DNA of 64,000 nucleotides from the NCBI GenBank assembly GCA_964035545.1, contig OZ037765.1, forward strand, positions 16,176,698 to 16,240,697, read 5' to 3'. Numbering within the stretch: the stretch's first letter is position 1; each line of letters begins with the position of its first letter. Shown piece by piece: positions 22,441 to 35,100 of this stretch. Source of the DNA: Bugula neritina (lineage: Eukaryota > Bryozoa > Gymnolaemata > Cheilostomatida > Bugulidae). The translations under genes were made by a program, and so were the position numbers. Below the pieces are notes generated by a model that was given only the letters and a program-made list of their open reading frames with translations, was not told where the DNA came from and ran no database searches.

Positions 22441-23868
22441 TCTACTACTACTACTATACTACTACTATATTCTGTAGTAAGGTTTATTTTTAAACAATGA
22501 AACTTCAACAATGAGCTGAAAAAATAAGAGTTATGTAATAACTTAATGTAATGAATTCCAAAATACAACTTAGCTATTCCAAATTAAAAATGGCTATTAG
22601 ATTACTTAAGCTAAATGTATTATTTATCACGTCTTTGGAACTTTGTGAGAAAAGTTCTGTAGTGTTCAGTGATGAGCACATATTACTAGTAGTGTTCAGT
22701 TTTATTCTTCAGTGCAGGTAAACTTTCATACAGCTACTATGAACTTCTTTAATATACTTCATATTTTATTATGTTGAACTTGCCTAAATATGAAAACAAA
22801 ACTTGCACAAATAGAAAACTTAACAGATTAAAATATATAAATAGATATACATATACAACTGCACTCATTCAAGGGAAGGTATAATATAACTTATTTAAAT
22901 GTTGTATCACTTTTTGATAAAGCATTGTGATCTGTTTCTTTTTAGGGTTATCTTCTCAAAACAACGATGCAGACGTCCCAAAATAACCTTCAAATTAGAT
23001 AACTCAAGCCAGACTTTAAAAAGTTGTATCATCTCTGGAGCAGAAAATCCACAAAAGTCACCTGGTAAGAAGAAAAATGCACCACAAAAGACACATGGAA
23101 ACTTGACAGAAAAGTTGAATAATAACAGCACTGAGATGCTAGATGACGCAGAGAAAAAGTTAAAGGTAGCGGAGAACAAACTTAAAAAGTTGGAAGATGA
23201 TATAAAATTATTTGACAATACCTGGGAGAATTTAGTAAGCAAAGATAAAAAAATGGTGGAGGGCTTTACAGATGACTTTGGCTCCATAAGCTCAGAAACT
23301 GAAAAGAGTAAGCTGAACTCTGGAAACTCAAAACGACCAACAGGCAAAACTGATATACGAGATGAGACGACATCCACAGAGAAGAATAACATCTTAACTC
23401 CATCAGTTGACATTGAATCTGTATTTGAAGAGGATTGGAAGCCGTTTGATGTTTCTCCAAATACTTCTAACCAACATCGTCTGCCCGAAACTTTTCAAGA
23501 TATTTGGCCACCATTAGCTTCCACCATACTCTTAGAAGACATAGAAACACATGCACAGAAACATTGGTGGGGAGTGATCAAGAAGACAGCAGCAGACAGA
23601 AAACAGATCAGCTTGAAAAAGTCAGCCAAAGACAGAATAATGAAACTGCTGACGTGCTCTTCTGTACGCCCTTTGTCATCCTAAACCTGTTCTATGTGTA
23701 TAAATCTATTGTACTCTCTTCTCATGCACTGCTCCAGTTGGTTTTAGACCAATGTTTAATTATGTGGAACAGCTGAAGGAGTTATTTGTCTACTGCAGAG
23801 ACATACAACTTTGTATTTAACTGAGTGTCTGTGTTATCCATTTTATCTGTTTTATGTTTTATGTCTCG
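22441..23868 (+). repeat. left arm of a 1.4-kb inverted duplication
   Basis: This stretch is repeated in reverse complement at 29505-30950. Matching includes the upstream region (AACAATGA..TTCAACAATGAGCTGAAAA), both exons, the 228-base intron and the 3' flank to about TATCCATTTTATCTG. The arms differ by scattered substitutions and small indels, so the duplication is not new. It carries the intact copy of the two-exon gene. Confidence 0.85.
22590..23684 (+). CDS. unrecognised two-exon gene with coiled coil (intact copy of an inverted pair)
   Basis: Exon 1 is 22590-22717 and exon 2 is 22946-23684, joined at TGCAG|gtaaac..tttttag|GGTT, giving 288 residues. The second copy at 30804-29701 keeps the same ATG, splice sites and phase, which supports the model. 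Residues 1-42 are hydrophobic-rich (MAIRLLKLNVLFITSL.., then ILLVVFSFIL), possibly a signal or anchor. Next come a basic stretch (KQRCRRPK), a heptad-rich helix at about 105-135 (LDDAEKKLKVAENKLKKLED), an acidic Ser/Thr-rich middle, and a conserved basic C-terminus at about 243-285. An in-frame ATG at 22551 is an alternative start, but that codon is GTG in the other copy. No domain is recognised. Likely poly(A) signals lie beyond the TA repeat (AATAAA near 24263). Confidence 0.6.
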
Positions 23869-23909
23869 AACTCATGCTTTTTATGTTTCGATTATTTGAG
23901 TAGTATATA

Positions 23910-24162
<253 letters not shown>

Positions 24163-26574
24163 ACGCTGTTTCAAAACATGATATATTTAATTTATATCAT
24201 GTAAAATTGTTCTTCTTTTAAGAATGTTGCTTTAATTCTTCTGTTGGTTTGTTGATAATGGTGAATAAAAGGACTCAATATTGTTGTTTAAAAATTGATT
24301 TGATGTGAGTGCTGCAGCATATAACAGATTTAATAATTATTGTGTGTGGATCTCAGCGTACATTTATACGACTTTCAAAGTCATTACAAATAAAGTTGTC
24401 TTGAACACACAAATTATATGAAATAGAACAAAATAAAGCCACCTTTTAAATGTCTGATTCAAATACATGTAGCCTGCAAATTAAATATTATTAGGATTTC
24501 ATTGTTTAATGATTCGTAGGAATTTGGAATAAAAAAAATGTGCTTGAAAATTGCTGAAGCTGTGGCCTCCCAGCTCATGCTAAGTTTTATAATGTGCCTC
24601 TCAGTGCTAGAATACTATTCCACTTCAGTTGCCCTTGCTCTGAAATGGTTGAACCACTGAGCTGGGAAAGACCATTATTATTGAGTTCGATTATTATTAT
24701 TATTTATTATATATATTATTTATTTATATATATTATTACCGTTATTATTGAGTTCGATGGGTTGAACATTCCGCCAACCTGCTCTAAAGTAAATATAAAT
24801 TTCCGCCTACTATATATGCTGTCAAAGTGTCATAGCTTGATTGCATGAAACACAGTCAAATGATGATGACTCATATCACCCAATATGTTGCTGTCTTATG
24901 ACTCGGGTGATTTCTAGTATAAATATAATATATATTATACATGTATATATATTAAGTGATTGAGCTTTCTAACCAAATGGTCACAAAATCAAGCTGTTAG
25001 CATTTTGCAAGGCTTGTGACTCCTAGGTGACCCCTAGAGTCACTTGAGCTCTCTAGCTGACTTGAGTTTACACACCTTTTAAATATGCTTTATAGTAAAA
25101 ACATCAGTTTCTACTATTGCGAAGGTGTGGGCCATGGTAATCTGTTCTGATGAGGGGACAAATCCCTAAACAGCTGCTGTCTACAAAGTGAGATATATAA
25201 TATAATAGATGCAAATATATGCGATTACCAAACTTATTTATATATACTATATAGTAGTACCTACAGAATAAGAACAATATAGAACATTTGAAGAATGGGT
25301 GTATCAAAAGAGAGTTATAATAATAAAATATTATCTTATTGTGCAATGATTGTTATTTTCAAATAAAAACTGATATCGAATAAAATGATAAATATATTAT
25401 TAAATCGACAGCATATTTGTGAGCATGCATTTCCTACTACTAATGATTTACAGCATCTTTTTATAAGAAAAAATTACTTTGTGACATCTTAGCAAATATT
25501 ATTTGAAAATAAAAGTTATGCTTAACTCAACGTAATAAATATTCAAATACTGGATAGGTGTTACATTACAACAGGAGAGAGAATGGGTGCTATTTAAATG
25601 CTAAGCAAAGTGTTGTTTACTTTGGATTAGGAATTGTGTAAAAAATTGTATGGTTTACTGTTAATGCTGAGCATTTCTTGCAAACCATTTTCATCAGGGG
25701 AGGTAAGCTCAAATACATGTTATTTTATTAAAAGTATTTCACTATAAAAATAACTGTAGGCTGTGACTTTTGTTTTAAATTTTAAATTCGATTTAGAGAT
25801 TTCAATTAATGAACAGGGAAAAATTTACCCAATATCTACTTTGAAATTTATGTACATAACTACTTATAGTAAACTTATATTTTAGACACCATGACTGTCT
25901 CCATCTTCAGAGTTATTGCAGATGTTATTATTTTTATTATCTAATAACTCTATATACTATAGATACTAGTATTATATTTATAGATTATGAAGTGAAAGGA
26001 AACTACTGTTGAAGTGCTTCCAATTTCAACTCAAATTGATTCATATTGTATTATTAGGGAAAATCTTTCTAGAACCCTTTGTATATAAACTACTGAGAAA
26101 TACATTTTTTACATGAATATCCATGAATAGCTGCAGTCTCATGATTTTTTTTTTAGACTGGCATACACAGATACATGGAAAATAATATTAAAAGCTGTTT
26201 TAAAAGAAATATTTATATCTCAGTATGCAGATATATTAATTAATTGGGATTATGGAAAGTAAGAGCGACAACTTCTAAAACTAAACGAGGAACTATGCGT
26301 TGAAATTCTACTTATACCAGTCAAACTACAATATCTCGAACCAAACAGAAAATCTTGCAGAAAGTGGGACAACTCTAAACATTTGCAGTACTAGAGTTTA
26401 GCTTAATGAGTATTGGATAAAGTCAACGATAAGGTACATGCAGAGAAGGTTACTGTCCTGCAACTGCTGCAGGAACAGAACACATGTTCATATGTAAATA
26501 ACAGAGTAATAACTTTGTGTAGTAGCTGCAGTGAAAGTAAGACTTTCCAAAGGTTTTCTTCTATGGTTTAATTT

Positions 26575-27195
26575 GAAACAACTGCAGCGACACTTATTGT
26601 TGTTTCTTTTCTATAAGATCATCTGTATTTACTAATATTGCTGCATGTAGGTATAGTGATGGCCAGTTTATTATATACTCAAGTATATCAAAGAGCTTTA
26701 AACTGTACATTCAGTACTGTGGTTTGAGTTGCAGTAGGTGTGCTAGAGCTGAGTTTACATCTTTGGTACTCACTGAAGGCACCTCAGAATTACCATTTGA
26801 TGGTCCTCAACATGCGTTAGTGTTTTTTTCTGCTGTATGAATATTAGTTTAAGTTTATAGGCCTTCTTCTAAATTGAAATATAGCCCTGGCAGTACTTAT
26901 TGTTGTTTCTTTTCTAGAATTAGATCATTTGTATTTACTAATATTGCTGCAGGTGCAGTGACAGTCAATTTTTTTCCCCGATCGTATTTTTGTTTCCTCA
27001 GCATGTATATAATAGTCAAGAATCAAAGAGCTTTAAACTGTATATATACAGTACTGTGGTTTGAGTTGCAGTAGGTGTGTTAGAGTTGAGTTCACATCTT
27101 TGGTACTCACTGAAGGCACCTCAGAATTATCATTCGATGGTCCTCAACATGCTTTAGTGCTTTTTCTGCTGCATGAATATTAATTTAACTTCCAA
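26575..27195 (+). repeat. tandem duplication, two units of about 310 bp
   Basis: The unit starting CACTTATTGTTGTTTCTTTTCT near 26589 is repeated from about 26894. Both contain CTTTAAACTGTA, GTACTGTGGTTTGAGTTGCAG and ACTCACTGAAGGCACCTCAG, and both end in GCTGxATGAATATTA. The units differ by several substitutions and small indels. No coding function is visible. Confidence 0.85.
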
Positions 27196-28316
27196 TTTGG
27201 TTTCTCAGTGTCTGCAGAGTCTGATTATTTCAAAGTATGTTGGGTTGCTATATAATATGATGAACTGGATATATTATATGTTTGAACTAATAATATACAT
27301 ATGCTACATATATTTTCAACTAATTCAATCAACTACATAAACAGGATGAGTGAGAGAGAGTTAGTTAAATATAAATGTTCTCTGTGCTATAGATAAATAA
27401 TCAAATTGTTCCACAGAATTAAAAGTTGATGTATAAAAAATAAACTGGAATAGTAAGAGAAGCTTATAATAATATTATCTATAGAGCCTTTCATTGGTTG
27501 CTGAACTGCAGGTTACTTTGTATATGTACAGTTTGGTAAAATAACAGCTATTTCTTGTAGCTATTTTGGTTAAATCAAAAAGTTATAAAAATTATGTATA
27601 TATTTTTTCCATTTTAAATATTTTATTATATTTTATGTTGAAAAAGTTGGCTAAAGTTCTAAATAATGCATGTGTAATTATACTTCTGCAAATAAAACTA
27701 ATTATTATCATACTGGCGAAATGGAATAGATTGTAAATAAATCTATTATAGTAAAAGAAAGATTGTAAACTATAGTCATTAGAAGAAATTTTTGCCTTTA
27801 GATTAACTTAGCAGGCTTCTTGCAAAGCATGTACCTTATGATATGAGTAAAAATGCATTTCAATGAACTCTATAGAATCTCGTATAAATAAAAGTAGCTA
27901 ACATAATTCAAATGCAGTATTTAAGGTGCTTGATTAAGCAATCAAGGTGGAAAAATATTGAAAGTAAACAAAAGACTATATAACAAATATATAAGTTCTC
28001 ACAAATATCTAAAAATATTGAAATATAATAGCAACTGTAAAGCCACTGTTAAGATGGGCTGCAAAGCAATAGTGACTTGAGTAATAAAAACTATACTGTC
28101 TGTATAATAGCTACTTCCTGTCATCAATGTTGTAGTACTATAAAGAGATATCATATATTTACTAGCTCTCTGATACTGCTGCCAGAAGTGGGTATTTCAA
28201 GTCTATTTGAATAATGAGTTGGGATACAATAGTTTAAATTGTAAATAATATCTACTTGTACATTAGGAGTTGTAATCACACTATGAACGTGAATTGAGCT
28301 GCTTTGCTTGCGATTA

Positions 28317-28550
28317 ACGGCCTGCTGCAAGTTACTATTCTGTAAGTTACTTTACTTTATAAGTTACTCAACTGTAAGCTACTCTTCTGCAAGTTACTCT
28401 ACTGTGAGTTATTATACTCTAAGCTACTCTACTGCAAGTTACTCTACTGTGAGTTACTCTACTGTGAGTTATTCTACTGTAAGTTACTTTACTGTAAGTT
28501 ACTCTACTGTAAGTTATTCTACTGTATATTATGTTACTCTAAAATAAATT
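28317..28550 (+). repeat. 15-bp minisatellite
   Basis: About 14-15 imperfect copies of AGTTACTCTACTGTA occur head to tail. The open frame through it, with Tyr-Ser-Thr-Val repeats, is a by-product of a repeat length divisible by three and is not supported as a gene. Confidence 0.92.
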
Positions 28551-29504
28551 CCTCAACTGTAAATTGCAGAGCTGTTATAAATTACAGATTATATCAGCAG
28601 TTTTTGATGTTGAATTTTTGGCAGCTGAATATATTGTCGGCATAAGACAGCACCATGTTGGGTGATTTGAGTCATCATTCACTTTGTTAATGACAAGGAA
28701 AGTATTTACTAGTGACAGATTATTGAAATGTTACTATACCTACATTGATTAGCCTTGTTTAGGAAGAAAAATTTACATAACTGAAAATATTATAGGTTCC
28801 AGGAGATAAATAAACGTATTATTATTTTTATATTTGCCAGCAGTTTCATTGAATTCAGAGAATGAGTTTTAAATTGTTTGACTGTGTTTCATGCAATTAA
28901 ACTATGGCACTTTGGTTGACTTGAATATTCATTACTTTAGAGTAGGTTGGGGGAGAGCTGTATGTCAAACTTTTTCAGAGCAATGGCTACTGAAATAGAA
29001 TATTCTGGTAATAGTTCATGGTAAAATTTAGCATGACTTGGGAGTCACATGGCTTCAGTATTTTTTTTCAAATTACTTTATTCCAAATTTCGATGAATTA
29101 TCACACAATGAAATTCTAATATTTACGGCAAGCTATATGCTTTTCAGCAAGCATTTAAATCAGATATTTGAAATATGGTTTTATTTTTATTTTATTCTAA
29201 TTCACATATGTGTATGTGAAAAAGAATTTTATTTGTTAAGTCTTTGAGAGCTTGCAGGCCTGTAGGCTAACGGTGACACCCAGTCTGGTCGGCTGCTTGT
29301 TGGACAGCACTGCTTTAGAGTATCAATTGATAGTTGCAATTATATATGTTATAAAACTGTTTATATTCCCTAATTTTGAAATTACCATGGTGGTGTTCGG
29401 CAATTACTATATATTTTCAAATAATTCAAAACATAAAAATCATGAGTTTGAGACAAATATTATATGGTCAATTATCTAGAGAAGACTGATAGGGTTATAT
29501 ATAA

Positions 29505-30950
29505 AGAAAAACATAAAACAGATAAAATGGATAACACAGATACTTTATAGGTAAATATTAAAGTTGATGTTCTCTGCAGTGGACAAATAACTCGTTCAGC
29601 TGTTCCACATAATTAGACATTGGTCTAGAACTAACTGGAGCAGTGCATGGGAGGAGAATACAATATAGATTCACACACAGGTACAACTAATAAAACAAGT
29701 TTAGGATGACACAGGGCGTACAGAAGAGCATGTCAGCAGTCTTATTATTCTGTCTTTGGCTGACTTTTTCAAACTGATCTGTTGTCTGTCTTCTGCTGTC
29801 TTCTTGATCACTCCCCACAAATGTTCCTGTGCATGTGTTTCTATGTCTTCTGAGAGTATGTTGGAAGCTAATGGTGGCCAAATATCTTGAGAAGCTTCGG
29901 GCAGATGTTGGTGTTTGTTAATAGTACTTGGAGAAACATCAAACAGCTTCCAATTCCCTTCAAATATAGATTCAATGTCAACTGATGAAGTTAAGATGTT
30001 ATTCTTCTTTGTGGATGTCATCTCATTTTGTATATCAGTTTTGCCTGTTGGTTGTTCTGAGTTTCCAGAGTTCAGTTTACTTTTTGCAGTTTCTGAGCTC
30101 AAGGAGCCAAAGTCATCTGTGAAACCCTCCGCCATCTTTTCATCATCTTTGTTTAATAAATTCTCCTAAGTATTGTCAAATAGTTTTATATCATCTTCCA
30201 ACTCTTTAAGTTTTTTCTCCGCTACCTTTAACTTTTTCTCTGCGTCATCTAGCATCTCAGTGCTGATATTATCCAACTTCTCCGCCAAATTTCTATGTAT
30301 CTGTTGTGGTGCATATTTCTTCTCATCAGGTAAATTTTGTGGATCTTCTACTTTAGAGATAATGAAACTTTCTAAAGTCTGAGTTGAGTTATCTAAATTA
30401 AAGATTCTTTTGGGACATCTGCATCTTTGTTTTGGGAAGATAACTCTAAAAAAGAAACACATAACGTTTTATCAAAAGGTGATACAATATTTAAATAAGT
30501 TATATTATACCTTCCCTTGAATGAGTGCAGTTGTATATGTATATCTATTTATATATTTTAATATGTTAAGTTTTCTATTTGTGCATGCATAAACAATTCA
30601 TATTTAGGCAAGTTCAACATAATAAAATATGAAGTTTATATAAAGAAGCTCATATAGTAGCTGTATGAAAGTTTACCTGCACTGAAGAATAAAACTGAAC
30701 CCTACTAGTAATATGTGCTCATCACTGATCACTACAGAACTTTTCTCACAAAGTTCCAAAGACATGATAAATAATACATTTAGAATAAGTAATCTAATAG
30801 TCATCTTTAATTCCCTGTAGCTAATTTGTACTTTGGAATTCACTACATTAAGTTATTACATAACTTTTATTTTCAGCTCATTGTTGAATTTTCATTGTTT
30901 GAAAATAAATCTTATACAATATAATCTAATAGTAGTAGTTATATATCTAA
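29505..30950 (-). repeat. right arm of the 1.4-kb inverted duplication
   Basis: Reverse complement of 22441-23868. It contains the broken copy of the two-exon gene. The outer edge continues into a further repeat shared with 26.27-26.40 kb, so the right arm is part of a larger rearranged block. Confidence 0.85.
29701..30804 (-). pseudogene. broken copy of the unrecognised two-exon gene
   Basis: Exon 1 is 30804-30677 and exon 2 is 30445-29701 on the minus strand, with the same start codon, donor, acceptor and phase as the plus copy. One in-frame nonsense change, TGG to TAG at 30168-30166, cuts the protein in the middle of the coiled-coil region. Downstream of it the frame stays open to the same end, with two extra codons. 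Retained splice sites and an otherwise open frame suggest recent loss, or a truncated product of about 140 residues. A true sequence variant at this one base is possible. Confidence 0.65.
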
Positions 30951-32173
30951 AACTCATTCAACTGAACTTTAGTCCTGCAAATGTTTAGAGTTGTCCCACT
31001 TCTTGCAAGATTTTCAAATCGGTTCAAGATATTGCAATTTGATTGGCATAAGAATAGCATTTCAACATGCAGTTCCTTGTTTAGTTTTGGAAGTTGTCTC
31101 CTTTATGTGTAATAATTTCAATCAATTTATATATGTGCTGCATGCTGAGAGCTGAAGCTCCATTGTAGAGTAACCTCTGATATTATATCTTTCCATGGCA
31201 GTATATAAGGTTTTGGGTATACCAGTCTGCATGTACTAGTATATAAGTATACGTAGTAGTCATACATATGAGAGGGTCAGCAACGAACATTCTTTGTTTG
31301 GTTGAAGCTAATAAGTTGATGTTGTACCCTGTGAAAATGTAGAACAAAACACACAATTTAACTCAAAATGGAATATTATCAAAATATAATATGTAAATCA
31401 TACTAAAACTTAACTAACAGATGCAACTTATGTAGCTATGAGAAATAAATTATCCTAAAACAACCAGAATTATCCTCCATCAACAAGCGTAATGAACTTT
31501 CCAGTACATGCAAGCACAGAGGTAAATTTTTGCTATTAAGTGGTTAACTACAAATAAATTTACAGTTGTGCAACTCATAGTCACTGTATAGGTGAGAGGA
31601 AAAGCGCTCACGCTCTAAATATATTTCATTTGATTGCAAGATCAGTTAACGGAGCCTAAAGATAGTTCTAAAGGTAGTTCTTCTTTTCCAGTACCTTGAA
31701 AGCACGAATTCCAGATTTTTATAAAATGAAACTTCTACTGAAATACAGCCTGTAGGTGTATGAACTGGTATAAAGCTTCTTGAAAATTACGGCAAGAAGC
31801 TCAGGTCTAATTGCTTTTTTGCCTACTTTTTAACTAGTTTGTTTTCAGCATCATTTTAGATATAAGAAAAAAATTACCTATAAAAATCTACCAAACTATT
31901 TCAATATTACAGATTACTAATACAAAATGAATTTCACTTGCTGAATAGAGTTTGAAATAATTACCCTACATGCACGCACCACACTGGTTTTACCTGCGGA
32001 ACAATGTACTAGTACCACTATATTACAAAGTAACAAAAGAGCCAATCAAGGAGCCAATCAATTTAGTTTATTTCAACAAAAAGTTGAACAAAAAATTGCA
32101 CAGAGAAGTGATAAGTAAAATATGATTTAACATATAAAACACATTTATACACAAAAAACGAAATAGCTGCAGG
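30951..32173. other. region between the inverted duplication and the end of NSMCE2
   Basis: The first 140 bases match 26265-26395 in reverse complement. The rest is AT-rich with no gene seen. An AATAAA on the minus strand at 32072-32067 lies about 100 bases past the NSMCE2 stop and is its likely poly(A) signal. Confidence 0.45.
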
Positions 32174-35100
32174 CTAGTTCCTCTGTAACATTGCTCTTTT
32201 TAGCTTAGTATCAGGTACTAGGCAACTTGGGGTCATAAAGCTTTGATTTATGCAGCCACTGACAGGGCACCTGCAAAACACATGCTCACATAACTGATGG
32301 TGCTAAGACACTAGTTATGCATTGTAGGTCAGTAGTGCAGTTAGATGTCAGGAGGCGGAGTGATGCATATATTGGCACTCCTCTTCATATATAAACAAGC
32401 ATGCTAAGGGTAGCAAGTGTAGGTTTTTTGCTTACCTTACGCTTAAAATTTGATAACTTCTAGTTTTATGGACTGAAAACTTATCATAATACAAATATTC
32501 ACAAGAGCAAACCTTATCTAACCAAGTGCCACAAAAAACCACAATACAGTTGTTTAATTTATGACTCATATTTGAATAACGTAAAGTAAAAGGTTGGGAT
32601 ACAAGTCACCAACAGTACCATAAGAAATCTTGCAGTTCTTATCGCAAAAACTGCAAGGCAATTGCAGAAATTTGCAGTTTTGCCAGTTTTGCTAGTCATA
32701 GCTAGTATAAGAAGTTGTCTGCTCATGAAATCAAGCAACTGTGTACTGCACACTGTGTACTGCATACTGTGTACTGCATATTGTGTACTGCACACTGTGT
32801 ACTGCACACTGTGTACTGCACACTGTGTACTGCACACTGTGTACTGCATACTGCACACTGTGTACTGCACACTGTGTACTGCATACTGTGTACTGCATAC
32901 TGTGTACTGCACACTGTCTACTGCATACTGTGTACTGCATACTGTGTACTTCACACTGTGTACTGCATACTGTGTACTGCATACTGCACACTGTGTACTG
33001 CACACTGTGTACTGCATACTGTGTACTGCACACTGTGTACTGCACACTGTGTACTGCATACTGTATACTGCATACTGCTGCAGTTACAAATCTATAAGCT
33101 GTGTTGTTCAATAATACAACAGTAAAAACTATACTAACTTTGCACGATTTTTCCGCTGCTTGATGTACGCTAAAATAGCTTCTTTTTCATATGAATGGCC
33201 ACAGCTTGTATTTTTCACTGGCTCTACCATTTTTTTCCCAGTGTAAGGACATTTGTATGTCTGAGTCTCATTGGTAACAGCCAAGTCAGTATCATTGCTA
33301 TCATGTTCCGTGCAGCCGCTAGAGGCATTTACGTGCCGTTCTAGATTACAATAGTGAGCGGAGGATGTGACTTGTAATTCTTTGGTTTTTTCAACCTCAT
33401 ATAACTGTTGGAGCTTCTCAGATATTTCATCTGTTTGAATCGAGGAAGAGTTGATCTAAAAGAGATTATCAAGTTGGACAATATAAAATTTAAAATGAAA
33501 TACACACTGCTTAAAATTGGTGGATTCCCAAATCCTTGTTGATAGGAAAAAGGAGTTAATGGCAGAGGAGGTGTGAACTTGAAGTGCTAGAGTACTAGGG
33601 CATGCCAGGGTATTTGCTGAAAGTCTACACCCCTCGGCAGACAATAACTAGGCAGTGCAGCCAAGCACAGTGTTCCCAACAATGTTATATGAACGGGTTA
33701 TAATATACATATTGCTATAATAAGAATAGTTCTACAACATGGGTTGTTTTTAATATGAATAGTGTTTTAACCTGAGTAGTATTATCATATGAATGGTATT
33801 ATAATAAGAACAGTGTCATAATATAAAAAGCTATAAGATAAATTATGCTATAACAATAACCATGTCACAATATAAATCAAGCTATAATATAAATAACGTA
33901 ATATGCAGAGCTAAAATAAAAAAATTCTCCATATGAATAATGTCATAATCTAAGTAATGCCGCCATAACCTACATATAAAAATATGCATGTTTGTCTATT
34001 ATGTATATAAAAATATGCATAGAGCTATAATAATAGTGTCATAATATAAGTTATGCTGTAATAGAAATAGTATTGTGATATGCATAGAGTTGAAATAAAA
34101 AAAATTGTTGTGATATAAATAATGCCATAGTATAAGTGATATCAATATTATATAAATATATGCAGAGAGTTATAACGAGAATAGTTATAATATGAATAAC
34201 TCTATAATATAGTAGGATCTGAAATGAGAAGGTGTGACTAATCCCCAAGCTAGCTACTGGCACGGTGTCTAAAGGTCACCAGGGTTGCACCTAATAGCTT
34301 ATTCACACACGACGTTTTTTGTTCGTTGGGTCCGACGAATGCCCAACTAACAAGCATCGCACCTCTTTTTCGCGCCAGCTGCAATAGTAGTGTATAGTTG
34401 CTTAGCAACAGTGCTTTTACTAGTAAAGTTGTGACTAGTTAAATTTAGCGATAACTATGTAAAAATTCTGCGTTAATAAAATAATTATAATCAAATATGA
34501 AACATTTAAATTATGACAAATTTATTAGCTAAACAAAAGCTAAAGATTTAGTAGATTTATGTTCAACAACAGTTGGACTGTGAAAAGGAAATGAAAATGA
34601 CACGTAAAACTGCAATGCCGTAGTCGTGCTTTTATATCAAACTCAAACTGATTATTTTTTTGTAGCCTTTCATTACTTATTCTACTTATATTTTTTATTG
34701 TTGCTGAATAAAAAATTAAAATGACCTGTTTTATAGTAGTTTTTCTATGAAAGAACTATAGCTAAGATGTTTCAGCTGGAACAATTATAAAATAAAATAG
34801 AAGTTGGTAGTGTCTACTTTAGGTGAAATGACTCAGTTGCATCAGTTTCAATTTAACTACATTTTAACTTTTTTTTCAAGTCACTGCTACTCATTGTGCA
34901 CATCAACTCAATTGCTTACGTGCATCTTTGTATTCAGGATCACAAAGATCATACTGATACAGTGCAGCTGGTCAAGCTATGATGATTTCTATAAAAAAAA
35001 CGTACTTCCGTCATGAAAACTGCTTGAAATAATTTTAAAATGCTGCTGACTAGAAAAATAATATGCTTCCTACAAATTTGCTCCTTTTAATTAATTAGCA

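Larger units (their letters stand above)
24163..29504. other. 5.6-kb spacer between inverted arms, no gene seen
   Basis: AT-rich DNA with no coding exon I can support. It holds a tandem duplication (26575-27195), a 15-bp minisatellite (28317-28550), and a roughly 130-base piece at 26265-26395 that reappears in reverse at 30961-31095, just outside the right arm. Confidence 0.5.

Noticed and set aside
30166-30462. Exon at 30445 as the last exon of NSMCE2 (its acceptor is in phase with the SP-RING exon)
   Set aside because: It lacks the second Cys pair of the SP-RING. The exon at 32270-32174 supplies CPVSGC in phase, has a stop and a poly(A) signal, and is closer. The 30.4-kb exon belongs to the duplicated two-exon gene.
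32559-33125. Long open frames of 118-166 codons on both strands with Cys/Ser/Gln/Val or Thr/Ala/Tyr/Cys repeats
   Set aside because: They are produced by the 14-bp minisatellite, which lacks stops on both strands. No start context or splice support.
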